Both the position numbers and the translations under genes were made by a program. The notes below the pieces were generated by a model. It was not told where the DNA came from. It was given only the letters and a program-made list of their open reading frames with translations, and made no database searches. Below are positions 46,538 through 57,660 of a stretch of 64,000 nt of DNA, piece after piece. Every line of letters starts with the position of its first letter. The stretch's first letter is position 1. Origin of the DNA: Lumbricus rubellus (Eukaryota > Annelida > Clitellata > Crassiclitellata > Lumbricidae); the NCBI GenBank assembly GCA_945859605.1, contig OX243816.1, forward strand, positions 36,794,676-36,858,675, read 5' to 3'.

Positions 46538-47920
46538 TGTAGCGGACCAGGGGTTGGGCGAAAACACCAGGAGCCGAGTACCAACCCCAGTCGTCAGGGT
46601 ACCCTCAGTCAGTCCGCGCAGTACGGCCTTGGCTGTAGACCAAGGACTAGCCGGCTAGGCTTAAACACGTTTATTGAAGAAACCACGATGATCATGTAGA
46701 GTTCACAGCACAAGTAATTTATTGCGTCACAATCACTATAGCACTTCGAGAACGGACCGTTTGTGTCAATTTCTACAACGCTGGAATCAGAGTTCGTGCG
46801 CCGATGCAACAGTTTATGTAGCGCCAGAGTTCGTGCGCCGATGCAACAGTTTATGTAGCGCCAGAGTTCGTGCGTCGATGCAGCAGTTTATGTAGCGCCG
46901 AAGCGTTCAGGAATCGAATCGGCGTCGTCGAGCACAGCAGGCAATGACGCCTGCGTGAATGGTCAGAGCAGATCCGCGGTGGTCAGGATTCGAACCGGCG
47001 TCGTCAGGTTCCAGTGACTTCTGTAGCGCCAGTACAACGGACTCAGTAGCAAGCGAGTTTCGTCGTCGGAAGCGATCACAGCAGGCAATGACGCCTGCGT
47101 GAATGATCAGAGCAGATTCGCGGTGGTCAGGAATCGAACCGGCGTCGTCAAGCAGGACGGACCGTCGTCTCTGCCTCTGCAGCACCCGGAGTAGAACCGT
47201 CGTCGTAGCAGCTTCGTCCGTCAGCTAGGTTGCGGTAGTCGGAAACCGCAACCCCAGTCCCGTGGAGGAGCACCTGAAGAGGCCGATGTTCAAGCTCAAG
47301 GCTGGTATTCAGGATTTTACCTCTCTCCACAACAGTATCACTCAACAAGCGTTTTACCGCTCGTCAAGCCAGATCATCAGCCAGCTACTACGCGTTTTAC
47401 GGCGTTCTTCACCAGGCCATTCGTCTGCCCTAAGCAAGAGCAGCAACCTTCCTTATATACACTATCAGCGCAGGCTGGGCAGAGGTTAAGCCAGCCGGCT
47501 GGGCTAGAGAGGCGGAGCCCGAGCCGGCCGGGCTAGGGGGCGGAGTCTGAGCCGGCTGGGCTAAAGAGGCGGAGTCTGAGCCGGCTGAGCTAAACCGGCT
47601 AGGCTAGAGAGGCGGAGTCTGAGCCGGCTGGGCTAGAGAGGCGGAGTCTGAGCCGGCTGAGCTAAAGAGGCGGAGCCTGAGCCGGCTGAGCTAAACCGGC
47701 TAGGCTAGAGAGGCGGAGCCCGAGCCGGCTGGGCTAGAGAGGCGGAGCCCGAGCCGGCTGGGCCAAAGAGGCGGAGTCTGAGCCGGCCAGGCCAGCAGGC
47801 TGAGCCGGCCAAGCCAGCAGCAAGCAGCAGCAGCAAGCAGCAGCAGCAAATAATAGCGGCAAATAATGGGGGCAAGCAAATAATGAGGGCAAGCCATCCC
47901 TCAGTGCAAAAATCTTAACA
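46538..47920 (-). repeat. 3' LTR of the Ty3/Gypsy element
   Basis: TG...CA bounded, GC-rich. Contains three 37-bp repeats (starts 46789, 46826, 46863), two long copies of a CAGGCAATGACGCCTGCGTG block (about 46938 and 47093) and about ten GCCGGCTGGGCTAGAGAGGC-type units (about 47485-47800). On the minus strand there is a TATA-like GTGTATATAAG (47462-47452), and AATAAA near 46670-46675 and 46713-46718. Confidence 0.95.
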
Positions 47921-47932
47921 CGTCCCCCCCAC
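47921..47932 (-). other. Polypurine tract
   Basis: The minus strand reads GTGGGGGGGACG directly before the 3' LTR, the expected plus-strand primer position. Confidence 0.8.
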
Positions 47933-50174
47933 GAATGATCCGAGGCCCCTCGGAAAGGACGTGCCCCGCACTGAGGGAGGAAAGCGCCATGCCAAAAAAA
48001 ATAAACGGCCCATATTGGCCCCTATGCCCATAATTAAAGTCCGTCAAAATTTGACCTGAAGCGCACAACATTACAGCATGAAACATATTAGACGCTTAAA
48101 TCTGGCAAGCGAGACAGTTAAAAATGTACATTTACGTAGCGCATTTTAATGTTCGTTGCGCCACGTAAACAAATAACAATCAATGGTTAATCAGGTCAGG
48201 TAATGAACATTACAGGGACGATACACCTTCAAAGCCATCACATGTAAAATAATGCATTCCCTGATTGAAACAACGTAATAACAGATAACGCTGGTCACGA
48301 TATAAACAAACGTGCGTAAACATCAGTGACAATCTTGACAACAGTTACTGTCGATAACAGTACGGAAAATGTTACAACGGTTAAGCACCGTGCAGTTGTT
48401 GAACATTACAGGTATGACCCGTTAACACACCTGTAAGCCTGCAAATGTAAAATAACATAGGCCCTGATGAAAACACGTAATAACAGACAACTCTGTTCGC
48501 TATATAAACAAACAGCAGGTCGGCGAAACGTTACAGAACCACGTGACCCAACGTGCACATCAAACAATAAGTCGGGCTGCGATATCATGCCTACGTAACG
48601 AAATGGTTAATTATTACAACGCATACAATATCAACCAGTTACGAGTAATACTTCTAACACAGTTAAGTAAACGGTAACCGTGTGACGGTAGCACAGCGCG
48701 TATAATAATGCAGACTAAGCAACATAAAAAAACTGCGTCATCAAAATTTAACAGAAATACCTATCGGTCACACAAAGCCGGACAATTAAGTCCCGGAATC
48801 GCCTGAGCAAATAAATCAGACAGCGACATAATAACTCAGACTGCGTGACATAATAACTGAGACTACGTGATCAAAATAAAACAGAAAAATACCCTATTGG
48901 ATTGCATAAACCCGGACAATTAAGTCCCTGCAGCGCCTGGCGAGGCAATGCAACGCAATAATACAGTTAAGCAACTCAGTACACGTATCAGCGCAAAATA
49001 CGGTTACGACACAGTAGCCTATACATGTATGTAAATAAAACTCATTGATCAAAACTAAACAGAAAAGTACCCTTTTGGGGTCGGCCAAACCCGGACAATT
49101 AAGTCCCGGAATGAAATTGTGCCACATAGTGGTCCACAATCCACAATATTTGTTTTCTCTTCGGGTACGAAGTGCAAGTCGTGCACAACCCCCTTTCTCT
49201 TTTTGTTTGTTTTGGGTGCGATGTGCCGTTTGCGCACAACCCCCTTTTTTTTCTGTTTCGGGTACGAAATGCGAGGTGCGCATAAACCCCTTCTTTTTTT
49301 CTTTTCTTTTTTTTCTTCTTTTTTTTAAGGCTTAAGCAGCGATGTCCATGATTGCGAGGAGTTATGCAAAACAATCAGTCAAAAATAAAAATGATAGCCA
49401 GGCACGGCTGAAAATAATAAAGAAAAACAGAGGCCAGGCACGGCTTGTAATAATAAAAATAACTAACTGTTATAAGCATAAGCATACAATGCTCGACACA
49501 ATAAAATGTACGAGACACATAAGAATTTAAAGCACAATTTTAACCTACAACCCTAAACCATCAATTTGCACAGAGCCACCTACGAGAGACTGTCCTCTAT
49601 ACACATAAAATCATGCTCTGGCACCAATATCAAAAACGATGAAAATGTGAATTTAGCGTGTCCTACTTACTGATTCATCAAAGCAAAGCTTGCATGCAAA
49701 TAATCGCGAATAATTGCGCGATTAATTAAACGATTAATAACAGAATCTCATGCAGTTAACCACGGATAACCACGCGATTAATCAACCGATTTACACGAAG
49801 CATTAGGCCTATACAACTAATAATGATACTGCATTTCTGCTCACAAAAATGGTGCTTTTTGCAAGGAAAATGTTTCTTTTTCACAAAATAATACTTTCCA
49901 CAATAAGAAAAATGCTTCTTTTTCCAATAAAAACAAAATGGTTCCTGTTTACCAAAAAGAAGAAGATTCATCTCTTAATAAAAAGAAAAGGATTCTTTTC
50001 ACAATTTAGAGTAATGATACTTTTGCAATAAAATTTTGCCTCGTTAAAGAATAAAAAGTATCCCCCCCCCTCTTTTTGGCGATAAAAGAAAAGGCCTTTA
50101 GCCAAAAATGGGACTCTTTTAACGTCGTTCACTCACAACATCCTGTGCTGTCCTGCGCGGAACCTGCACGCCGT
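47933..50174 (-). other. Long 3' noncoding region of the LTR element
   Basis: About 2.24 kb between the Gag-Pol stop and the polypurine tract, with no frame above about 130 codons and no env. It contains three degenerate repeats each with CCGGACAATTAAGTCCC (about 48778, 48912, 49091). Three further units of the type GGGTACGAAGTGC...GCACAACCCCCTTT with long T runs lie at about 49154-49330, then a T/A-rich stretch of CTTTTT-ACAAAA-like units (about 49850-50100). Origin unknown; it differs sharply in composition from Gag-Pol. Confidence 0.75.
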
Positions 50175-53100
50175 CTACTGGAACCGGACTGGTCGACGAG
50201 TGGTACGGTGAGGTCGACCGGCTCCCGCTTCGTCGGAGTTTCCGTCGTACGAATTTCCTTCCGTTTCGGGCGTTCTGTTCCTTGGCCGATTGACAACCGG
50301 CATGGCTGCGCCGTCGTCGTCGGGACCATGTCGATCCCCAGAAGTTGCTCCTTCCGCTGCAAGCGTTCCTTTCCGGCGACGCGACCGACGATCGTATGAG
50401 GCCGTGGCGCTTCCGGTCCCTTCAGGATGTGACCTTCCTGTCGCTTCCGCGGTCGGCTCGCTCCATTCCCCTTTCGTCCTCCCGTAGCAGTGGCGAAGTT
50501 TATCGACGTGCGATACGAAGGGCTTGGACTTCTGCGACTTTTGGAGAAGGTAGTTGACGGGACCGCACGCCCGCACAATCCGGAATGGACCCGTGAAGTT
50601 ACGTTGAAACTTCGGGCTGCGTCCGACGAACTTCCGTGGGCTGAAGTAGTAGACCCAGTCACCTTCCTCAAACTTTGCAGGGCGCACTCGCAAGTCGTAG
50701 TTGTGCTTGCGTCTCTCGGCGCTTTTCTTGAGGCTTTTCCGCGCAGTGCCGTACGCCTTCTCGAATTTCTCCGCCAGGTCGGCCACGTAGGTTGAATAGG
50801 TGAGTCCACCCTCGTCGGTTCCTTCGGGCGGTCCATAAACGAGGTCCAGCGGTGCCCGGTTCTCTTTTCCGAAGACCAGGTAGTTTGGCGAGAAACCCGT
50901 TACGTCGTGGACCGAGGCGCGGTAAGCTGCCGCCACGTATGGGAGATGCTCGTCCCAGTCCCGCTGATTTTCGCTCACCACCTTTCCCAACATCGAGTTG
51001 AGCGTGCGGTGGTACCTCTCGATCATGCCGTTGCTTTGCGGTCGATAGCTGGACGTCCGGACTTTGTCCACCTCCAGGAGCCGACACATCTCTTGGAACA
51101 CATGTCCCTCGAAGTTCCTCCCTTGGTCCGTCAGAATCTGGAGCGGTGCCCCATAACGGACGACGATCGTCTCCACTAACGCCTTGGCCACCGTGGTTGC
51201 CTCCTGATTGGCCATCGGAACGGCTTCGGCGAACTTTGAGAAGTTGTCCATCATGGTCAGAATGTAGACGTTCCCCTTCTTGCTTCTCGGATGCGGGCCC
51301 GTAACGTCCACGCTCACTCGCTCCCACGGCTCTCCACAGGTCACGGGCTGCAGAGGACCTTGTCTTTGTAGCGCGCCCCGTCGGTACCGGCAACATCCGT
51401 CGCAGTGTCGACAGAACCTCTTTACGTCCCCGGACCATCCGACCCAATAGGCACGTCTTCGAACCTGCCATCGAGTACGACGAATGCCCAGATGTCCACC
51501 GGTCACGCCAGTATGCGCCAGCCTCAAGTAGTCTTCTCGAAGATCCTTTGGCACGAGTACTTGTTCCAGTTCGTCTGGCGTCCGTCGGTAGATCACATCG
51601 TCCTTCAGGTACAACGCGTCCCGCTGGTGCCAATAGACCTTAACGGCCTCTTCCTCCTGCAGAATTTCCTGCAGACTCGGCATCCCTTCGCTCAGCCAGG
51701 ATCTCACCAGGCTTAAGACGGAGTCTTCTTTCTGCGATCTCACTATGTCGGTCGTACTGTCGCTTCCTGTCGTCACTTCCGTTACCTCCCGCACGAAGTG
51801 GTCCGTAGCATCAGCTTCCTCCCAATGACACTGTCGGCACGGCTTTCTGGACAAAGCATCGGCGTTTCCGTGCTTGCGTCCAGGACGATGCAGTATTTCG
51901 AAGTCAAACTCGGCCAGCTTCTCCAACCATCGCCCTTGTTGCCCGATCGGGTCAGGAGTGTGCTGTAACCATCGCAGCGCAGCATGGTCCGTCCTGAGAG
52001 TGAACCGCCTGCCTAACAAGTACTGCCGAAAGACCTGGGTAAAGTGTACCACCGCCAACAACTCCTTTCGGGTAATACAATAATTGCGTTCGGCTGCTGA
52101 AAACAACCGACTACCGTACGCAATCACCCGTTCTTCGCCGTCGATATTCTGGGAAAGTACCCCACCAATTCCGACGTCAGAGGCATCGCAGTCCAGAGTG
52201 TAAGCGGCATCATCCACTGGTAAGCTGAGTACAGGAGCCATAGTCAATGCGTCCTTCAAGCGGTCGAAAGCTTCCTGGCATTCATCTCCCCACAGGAACG
52301 GTTGGTCCTTCCTCGTCAAAGCAAACAAAGGAGCGGCGACCAAAGAGAAACCCCGAATGAACTTACGGTAATAGGAGCACAATCCTACAAAAGCCCGTAC
52401 ATCCTTTAAGCATCTGGGCGTAAGCCACTCGGTTACTGCCTGTACTTTGGATGGATCAACAGATATCCCGTCCGCAGTCACAATATGTCCAAGAAAGGAT
52501 ACCGTGCGTCGGAACAGATGGCATTTGCTAGGCTTCAGTTTCAAGTTAGCATCTTTAAGCCTCCCAAAAACTTGACCCAATCTGTCCAAGTGTTGCTCCG
52601 CAGTACTGCTGAAGATTATTACATCGTCCAAGTACACCAGACATAATTCAAAGTTCAACCCAGAGAAAACGATATCCATAAGCCGCTGGAAGGTAGCCGG
52701 TGCGTTACATAAGCCGAAGGGCATGACCCGCCACCGAAAAGTCCCTCGCCGAGTGATGAAAGCAGTCTTATCAGAGTCACCTGGATTCATCATGACCTGA
52801 TGGTACCCGCTGCGCAAATCCAAAGTACTGAACCACCCAGCGCCCGACAAAGCATCAAGACAAGCATCAATTCTAGGAAGAGGATAAGAATCCTTCCGAG
52901 TCTGGTTGTTCAGTTTCCGGTAGTCAATACAAAATCTCAGGGAACCATCCTTTTTCTTAGCGAGGACCACGTTTGCCGCCCACTCGCTAACAGCTGGTTC
53001 AACCACCCCGGTAGCCAACATCTGGTCCAGTTGTGCGTCAATAGCAGCCTGATACGGAAGCGGTTGTCTACGCAAAGATTGTCTCACCGGACGAGAGTCT

Positions 53101-55121
53101 CCAGTATCGATTCTATGCTGAGAAATCATAGTCCTACCCAAGTCATGGTCAGTGGTCGAGAAAATACTTTCATATTCGACCAATAACTCCTTCAGTCGTT
53201 CCTTCACATCAGACGGGACATCCTCAGAGATTTCGTCCATTAGTTTCCCGATCAAAGAGTTGTCGTCGGCAGTACCCGTCTGTCTCTCATTGTCTTCCTC
53301 AACCTTTACGGGGTGCAAGTCGCCCAACATTTGGTTAGCCGTCAACAGGGCAGGCTGTTCATTCAAATTCACCACACGAATACAAGCATCATCAGCATCA
53401 TCACCCAACACAACTCTGGCTACATGCAATCCAGGCTGGATTTCTTTAGACTCAGTCATCCAGGCTTGTGCGGAGGTCGTCAAATCACGATACTGAGTTT
53501 TACACGGAATATCACACTGAGAACGAGGAAGGACAGTTGTTTCCTCGGCAACCATAACCCTACGACACCAAAGCGATCCATTGCCCTTAACCAAAGAAAT
53601 GCGGCGTCGACCAATAAACAATGCACCCTGTCCAAAACCCAAGCGACAACGATGCTGCCTCAACCAATCCATGCCAAGCATTGGTTCACCAATTTGATCA
53701 GAGACAAGAAAACTAGTGTCGATAGAAAACCCTCTAGAAATCTTAATCGGAACATCAAGCTGACCCAAGACTCTAATCTGCGTTCCATTAGCTGCCAAAA
53801 GAATGCGCGTGCTAGGCTGGAGCGTCAAACCATCAACATCAGCAGAGGGAACTAGGCTTACCTCCGACCCAGTGTCCACTAGGCAAGTTCTTTGTTGTCC
53901 GTTGATCGTTCCACGGATGTAGATCGCGTTGTTTGTCACACCCGATGCTCGGTCTCTCGTTGTATGGTTCGTGACTGTTGTTCCATTCTGTCCCGACGTC
54001 GGTGGGTCCAAGGTGCGTGCGTCGTCACTTCGGTTGGAGAACTGCTGACGCTGGCGACACCGGCGAGCCATGTGGCCCACCTGTCCACAGCTGAAGCAGG
54101 TTATCCCGCGTCCGGGACCACCTGAAGCGTTTCCTCGAGGCGGAGACGGAGGAGTAGGGACGGTAGATGGAACCGTCCGTTCGGCGTCGAAACTCGTCCG
54201 TTGCGAGCTTCTGAGTTCGTCCAGCTGCCGGCAGATCCTTCCTTCCATGTCCTGTTGCCACTTGCGTTGCGAAGCGAAGAAGCTGTCCAATTGAGACTGG
54301 AGCTGTCCACCGGCGTCGACTTCTTGAGACCCTCGCACTCGGTTGGCAGGTCTCCGACGATCCTCCAAGTCTGACGTCTGTTGGTACGCGGACAGGCGTA
54401 GAGCGGTTCGGTACGCCTCGTCGATGGTTTTCGGCTCTCGTTCTCTCACCTTGAGAGACAGCTCCCGGTCGCGGATCGCTTCAAGGAAGGCGTCCTTTGC
54501 AAGGATTTCCGTCGTTTCATTGGACGGAACCGGGTAGGCAAGAACGACGAGTCTCCGGATGTCGTGCAGCAAGTCTCCGAGAGTTTCATCGGCTCGCTGT
54601 CGGCGATAATAGAGTTGAGCTCGGAAGGTCTCAGCTTGACCCTCCGACCCGTAGCGTTGACGTAGTCTCTCGACGAGTTGTTCATACGTGACCTCGGTGC
54701 TGGCTCCGAAGTCCCAAAGCAGCTGCGTTGCCGCCTTTTCCAAGGAGCAACGAAGGAAGTCGACTTTATCGGCTGCAGTCCATCGGTTGTGTCTTGCGCA
54801 GACGTCGAATTGTGCCAGGAACGACTCGAGGGATCCGGTTCCATCGAATTTTCCGGGCTTCATGGGATTCTTCTTTTCGCCGACCATGCGACCGACGTTT
54901 TCCAGGACTTTTGATTCCAGTCTGCTCGCGTCCCTTTCCGAAATCAGCACGGTTTTGCGGTCCTTCTTCGGCGCGTCGTCGAAGTCGATTTTCTCAAGGA
55001 ATCGGCTGGACTCGACCTCGTAGTCAACCAGGAGATCCCTTCCTCGTCCTGTGGCGGGTGACGACGTCGTTGGGAAGCCAGCGGCGTTTCCGTCCATGTC
55101 TCCGATCAGAGGACTCCACAT
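50175..55121 (-). CDS. Gag-Pol polyprotein (1648 aa), Ty3/Gypsy
   Basis: One open frame. Gag: capsid-like region about 85-250 (PGKFDGTGSLESFL, then RYGSEG), and a single CCHC knuckle at 342-355 (CFSCGQVGHMARRC). Protease: LVDTGSE at 414-420. Reverse transcriptase: about 690-870 with YLDD at 830-833. RNase H: DASDVGIGG from 979 and TDH at 1044-1046. Integrase: an H-H-C-C zinc site (HTGVTGGHLG... CRHCDGCC), a D,D-35-E type core and a GPY/F-like NFTGPFRIV segment, then a basic Arg-rich tail. Gag and Pol share one frame, so no frameshift is needed. No stop or frameshift seen, so it may be functional. Base composition changes inside the frame: the protease-RT section is more AT-rich than the Gag and integrase sections. 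Confidence 0.96.
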   Translation of the reverse strand: MWSPLIGDMDGNAAGFPTTSSPATGRGRDLLVDYEVESSRFLEKIDFDDAPKKDRKTVLISERDASRLESKVLENVGRMVGEKKNPMKPGKFDGTGSLESFLAQFDVCARHNRWTAADKVDFLRCSLEKAATQLLWDFGASTEVTYEQLVERLRQRYGSEGQAETFRAQLYYRRQRADETLGDLLHDIRRLVVLAYPVPSNETTEILAKDAFLEAIRDRELSLKVREREPKTIDEAYRTALRLSAYQQTSDLEDRRRPANRVRGSQEVDAGGQLQSQLDSFFASQRKWQQDMEGRICRQLDELRSSQRTSFDAERTVPSTVPTPPSPPRGNASGGPGRGITCFSCGQVGHMARRCRQRQQFSNRSDDARTLDPPTSGQNGTTVTNHTTRDRASGVTNNAIYIRGTINGQQRTCLVDTGSEVSLVPSADVDGLTLQPSTRILLAANGTQIRVLGQLDVPIKISRGFSIDTSFLVSDQIGEPMLGMDWLRQHRCRLGFGQGALFIGRRRISLVKGNGSLWCRRVMVAEETTVLPRSQCDIPCKTQYRDLTTSAQAWMTESKEIQPGLHVARVVLGDDADDACIRVVNLNEQPALLTANQMLGDLHPVKVEEDNERQTGTADDNSLIGKLMDEISEDVPSDVKERLKELLVEYESIFSTTDHDLGRTMISQHRIDTGDSRPVRQSLRRQPLPYQAAIDAQLDQMLATGVVEPAVSEWAANVVLAKKKDGSLRFCIDYRKLNNQTRKDSYPLPRIDACLDALSGAGWFSTLDLRSGYHQVMMNPGDSDKTAFITRRGTFRWRVMPFGLCNAPATFQRLMDIVFSGLNFELCLVYLDDVIIFSSTAEQHLDRLGQVFGRLKDANLKLKPSKCHLFRRTVSFLGHIVTADGISVDPSKVQAVTEWLTPRCLKDVRAFVGLCSYYRKFIRGFSLVAAPLFALTRKDQPFLWGDECQEAFDRLKDALTMAPVLSLPVDDAAYTLDCDASDVGIGGVLSQNIDGEERVIAYGSRLFSAAERNYCITRKELLAVVHFTQVFRQYLLGRRFTLRTDHAALRWLQHTPDPIGQQGRWLEKLAEFDFEILHRPGRKHGNADALSRKPCRQCHWEEADATDHFVREVTEVTTGSDSTTDIVRSQKEDSVLSLVRSWLSEGMPSLQEILQEEEAVKVYWHQRDALYLKDDVIYRRTPDELEQVLVPKDLREDYLRLAHTGVTGGHLGIRRTRWQVRRRAYWVGWSGDVKRFCRHCDGCCRYRRGALQRQGPLQPVTCGEPWERVSVDVTGPHPRSKKGNVYILTMMDNFSKFAEAVPMANQEATTVAKALVETIVVRYGAPLQILTDQGRNFEGHVFQEMCRLLEVDKVRTSSYRPQSNGMIERYHRTLNSMLGKVVSENQRDWDEHLPYVAAAYRASVHDVTGFSPNYLVFGKENRAPLDLVYGPPEGTDEGGLTYSTYVADLAEKFEKAYGTARKSLKKSAERRKHNYDLRVRPAKFEEGDWVYYFSPRKFVGRSPKFQRNFTGPFRIVRACGPVNYLLQKSQKSKPFVSHVDKLRHCYGRTKGEWSEPTAEATGRSHPEGTGSATASYDRRSRRRKGTLAAEGATSGDRHGPDDDGAAMPVVNRPRNRTPETEGNSYDGNSDEAGAGRPHRTTRRPVRFQ

Positions 55122-55225
55122 TGTCGTCGTTCCGTCGAAATTCTCACCAGTTCGTAGAAGTGCAGCGAATCTTTCAAAACCACTTCCGCGGAATCAGCTT
55201 GAAGCGGTGCAGAGTTTTTCCAGTC

Positions 55226-55243
55226 ACCCCACTTCTGGTACCA
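55226..55243 (-). other. Primer-binding site (tRNA-Leu)
   Basis: Three bases inside the 5' LTR the minus strand reads TGGTACCAGAAGTGGGGT. Its complement ends in TTCTGGTACCA, the 3' end expected for a tRNA-Leu (the UAA isoacceptor type, from memory). Confidence 0.8.
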
Positions 55244-55246
55244 GTT

Positions 55247-56629
55247 TGTAGCGGACCAGGGGTTGGGCGAAAACACCAGGAGCCGAGTACCAACCCCAGT
55301 CGTCAGGGTACCCTCAGTCAGTCCGCGCAGTACGGCCTTGGCTGTAGACCAAGGACTAGCCGGCTAGGCTTAAACACGTTTATTGAAGAAACCACGATGA
55401 TCATGTAGAGTTCACAGCACAAGTAATTTATTGCGTCACAATCACTATAGCACTTCGAGAACGGACCGTTTGTGTCAATTTCTACAACGCTGGAATCAGA
55501 GTTCGTGCGCCGATGCAACAGTTTATGTAGCGCCAGAGTTCGTGCGCCGATGCAACAGTTTATGTAGCGCCAGAGTTCGTGCGTCGATGCAGCAGTTTAT
55601 GTAGCGCCGAAGCGTTCAGGAATCGAATCGGCGTCGTCGAGCACAGCAGGCAATGACGCCTGCGTGAATGGTCAGAGCAGATCCGCGGTGGTCAGGATTC
55701 GAACCGGCGTCGTCAGGTTCCAGTGACTTCTGTAGCGCCAGTACAACGGACTCAGTAGCAAGCGAGTTTCGTCGTCGGAAGCGATCACAGCAGGCAATGA
55801 CGCCTGCGTGAATGATCAGAGCAGATTCGCGGTGGTCAGGAATCGAACCGGCGTCGTCAAGCAGGACGGACCGTCGTCTCTGCCTCTGCAGCACCCGGAG
55901 TAGAACCGTCGTCGTAGCAGCTTCGTCCGTCAGCTAGGTTGCGGTAGTCGGAAACCGCAACCCCAGTCCCGTGGAGGAGCACCTGAAGAGGCCGATGTTC
56001 AAGCTCAAGGCTGGTATTCAGGATTTTACCTCTCTCCACAACAGTATCACTCAACAAGCGTTTTACCGCTCGTCAAGCCAGATCATCAGCCAGCTACTAC
56101 GCGTTTTACGGCGTTCTTCACCAGGCCATTCGTCTGCCCTAAGCAAGAGCAGCAACCTTCCTTATATACACTATCAGCGCAGGCTGGGCAGAGGTTAAGC
56201 CAGCCGGCTGGGCTAGAGAGGCGGAGCCCGAGCCGGCCGGGCTAGGGGGCGGAGTCTGAGCCGGCTGGGCTAAAGAGGCGGAGTCTGAGCCGGCTGAGCT
56301 AAACCGGCTAGGCTAGAGAGGCGGAGTCTGAGCCGGCTGGGCTAGAGAGGCGGAGTCTGAGCCGGCTGAGCTAAAGAGGCGGAGCCTGAGCCGGCTGAGC
56401 TAAACCGGCTAGGCTAGAGAGGCGGAGCCCGAGCCGGCTGGGCTAGAGAGGCGGAGCCCGAGCCGGCTGGGCCAAAGAGGCGGAGTCTGAGCCGGCCAGG
56501 CCAGCAGGCTGAGCCGGCCAAGCCAGCAGCAAGCAGCAGCAGCAAGCAGCAGCAGCAAATAATAGCGGCAAATAATGGGGGCAAGCAAATAATGAGGGCA
56601 AGCCATCCCTCAGTGCAAAAATCTTAACA
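55247..56629 (-). repeat. 5' LTR of the Ty3/Gypsy element
   Basis: Same length and internal repeats as the 3' LTR. The TATA-like box falls at 56171-56161 on the minus strand, so transcription should start downstream of it and read through the primer-binding site into Gag-Pol. Confidence 0.95.
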
Positions 56630-57389
56630 CTACTATTTCATTTGTGCTAACAAAACAAATTTTCACAATTTCCTCATTTTATTATTAATTATGACTGGTG
56701 GACATCAGATGGGCTATCTAGAAGCACAGAATATTCTGTGCTAGAAGTGTATACTATGTAAATTGGCTTAGAATCATTGCTTCGAAATATCTAGTGCTGC
56801 ATAATTATACAGATTAAGACACTAAAAAAAATCTCTGTTGTTGTTCATCATCATCATCGTCGTAATCGTCATTTATTCCAACAAAATGCTTGCTCTAAAT
56901 AATTTTATCTAACGAGGTCGTTGGTAATATCTATGCTGAGGCCTGTTTGGAAATTGGAAAATCCCAGTGAGAAGTTTCGGTTTCATGATGTGGAAATGGT
57001 GTTTGTTTGTCTCCCCCACCGCACCATCGTTAAATATCATATATGTAGACCCTGTATTATCGCGTCGCTTTGGTTTAACATAGTTAAAGTGTAAAATATA
57101 TCGTTCCTCTTGCGCATGTAATAATATTATGTACGATTTATGACGAACACAAGGCAGATAGCCAGAGCAACGTCGTCAGTACTGTTGGTGATCGCTAGGG
57201 AACTTCAGGCCATCTTGGATTATTATGGCCAACCGAGTCCTTCAGTAGACCTGTTTTTATATCCGAAGCAAGGTGACAGCTAGTGGTTTTCAAATGTTGA
57301 ACAGCTGTCGCGTTTATACTTTAGCCAGCTAAGCTATCGTTTTAGCGTAATGAATAATACTAAAAAAATTACTGGTGCTGCATAATTGT

Positions 57390-57660
57390 TTCTCATTGAT
57401 CCGGTTTATACTTTGGAATGAAAGATTCCCACCAATCAGGCTTCCATTTAGGCAAGAATTCATTTGATCAATCCAGCTTCTATTTCAGCAATAGCGGTTT
57501 TTTATCATTCTAACTTCTATTTAATCAACAATTATTTTCATCAATCCAGCTCCAATTTCAGCAATAATGCTTTAATAAATCCCACTTCTATTGAAGTAAA
57601 GATAATTTTCATCATTCCGGCTTCTATTTAGCAAGAATTCCTTTCGTCAATCAAATTTGT
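57390..57660. repeat. Degenerate tandem repeat of about 42 bp
   Basis: Five to six loose copies of CATCAATCCAGCTTCTATTT followed by CAGCAATAAT. Confidence 0.65.

Larger units (their letters stand above)
46538..56629 (-). mobile_element. Ty3/Gypsy LTR retrotransposon, intact and young
   Basis: A 10,092-bp element on the minus strand. Both LTRs are 1383 bp (46538-47920 and 55247-56629), start TG and end CA, with a constant 8709-bp offset and no difference found wherever I compared them. The target duplication is CTAC (46534-46537, 56630-56633). Primer-binding site, polypurine tract and a single uninterrupted Gag-Pol frame are all present. Domain order protease-RT-RNase H-integrase with a GPY/F-type module places it in Ty3/Gypsy (Metaviridae). 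No env-like frame. It inserted between ILK and the DED-kinase gene. Confidence 0.96.

Noticed and set aside
46907..47185. Frames inside the LTRs (RRRSVLLDDAGSIPDHRESA)
   Set aside because: Arise from internal LTR repeats and are present twice only because the LTR is; no coding evidence.
50129..51633. Minus-strand frames of 235 and 321 codons overlapping integrase
   Set aside because: Alternative-frame shadows of Gag-Pol; no retroviral domain.
53892..55408. Plus-strand frames up to 226 codons opposite gag
   Set aside because: Antisense shadows of the GC-rich Gag-Pol frame.
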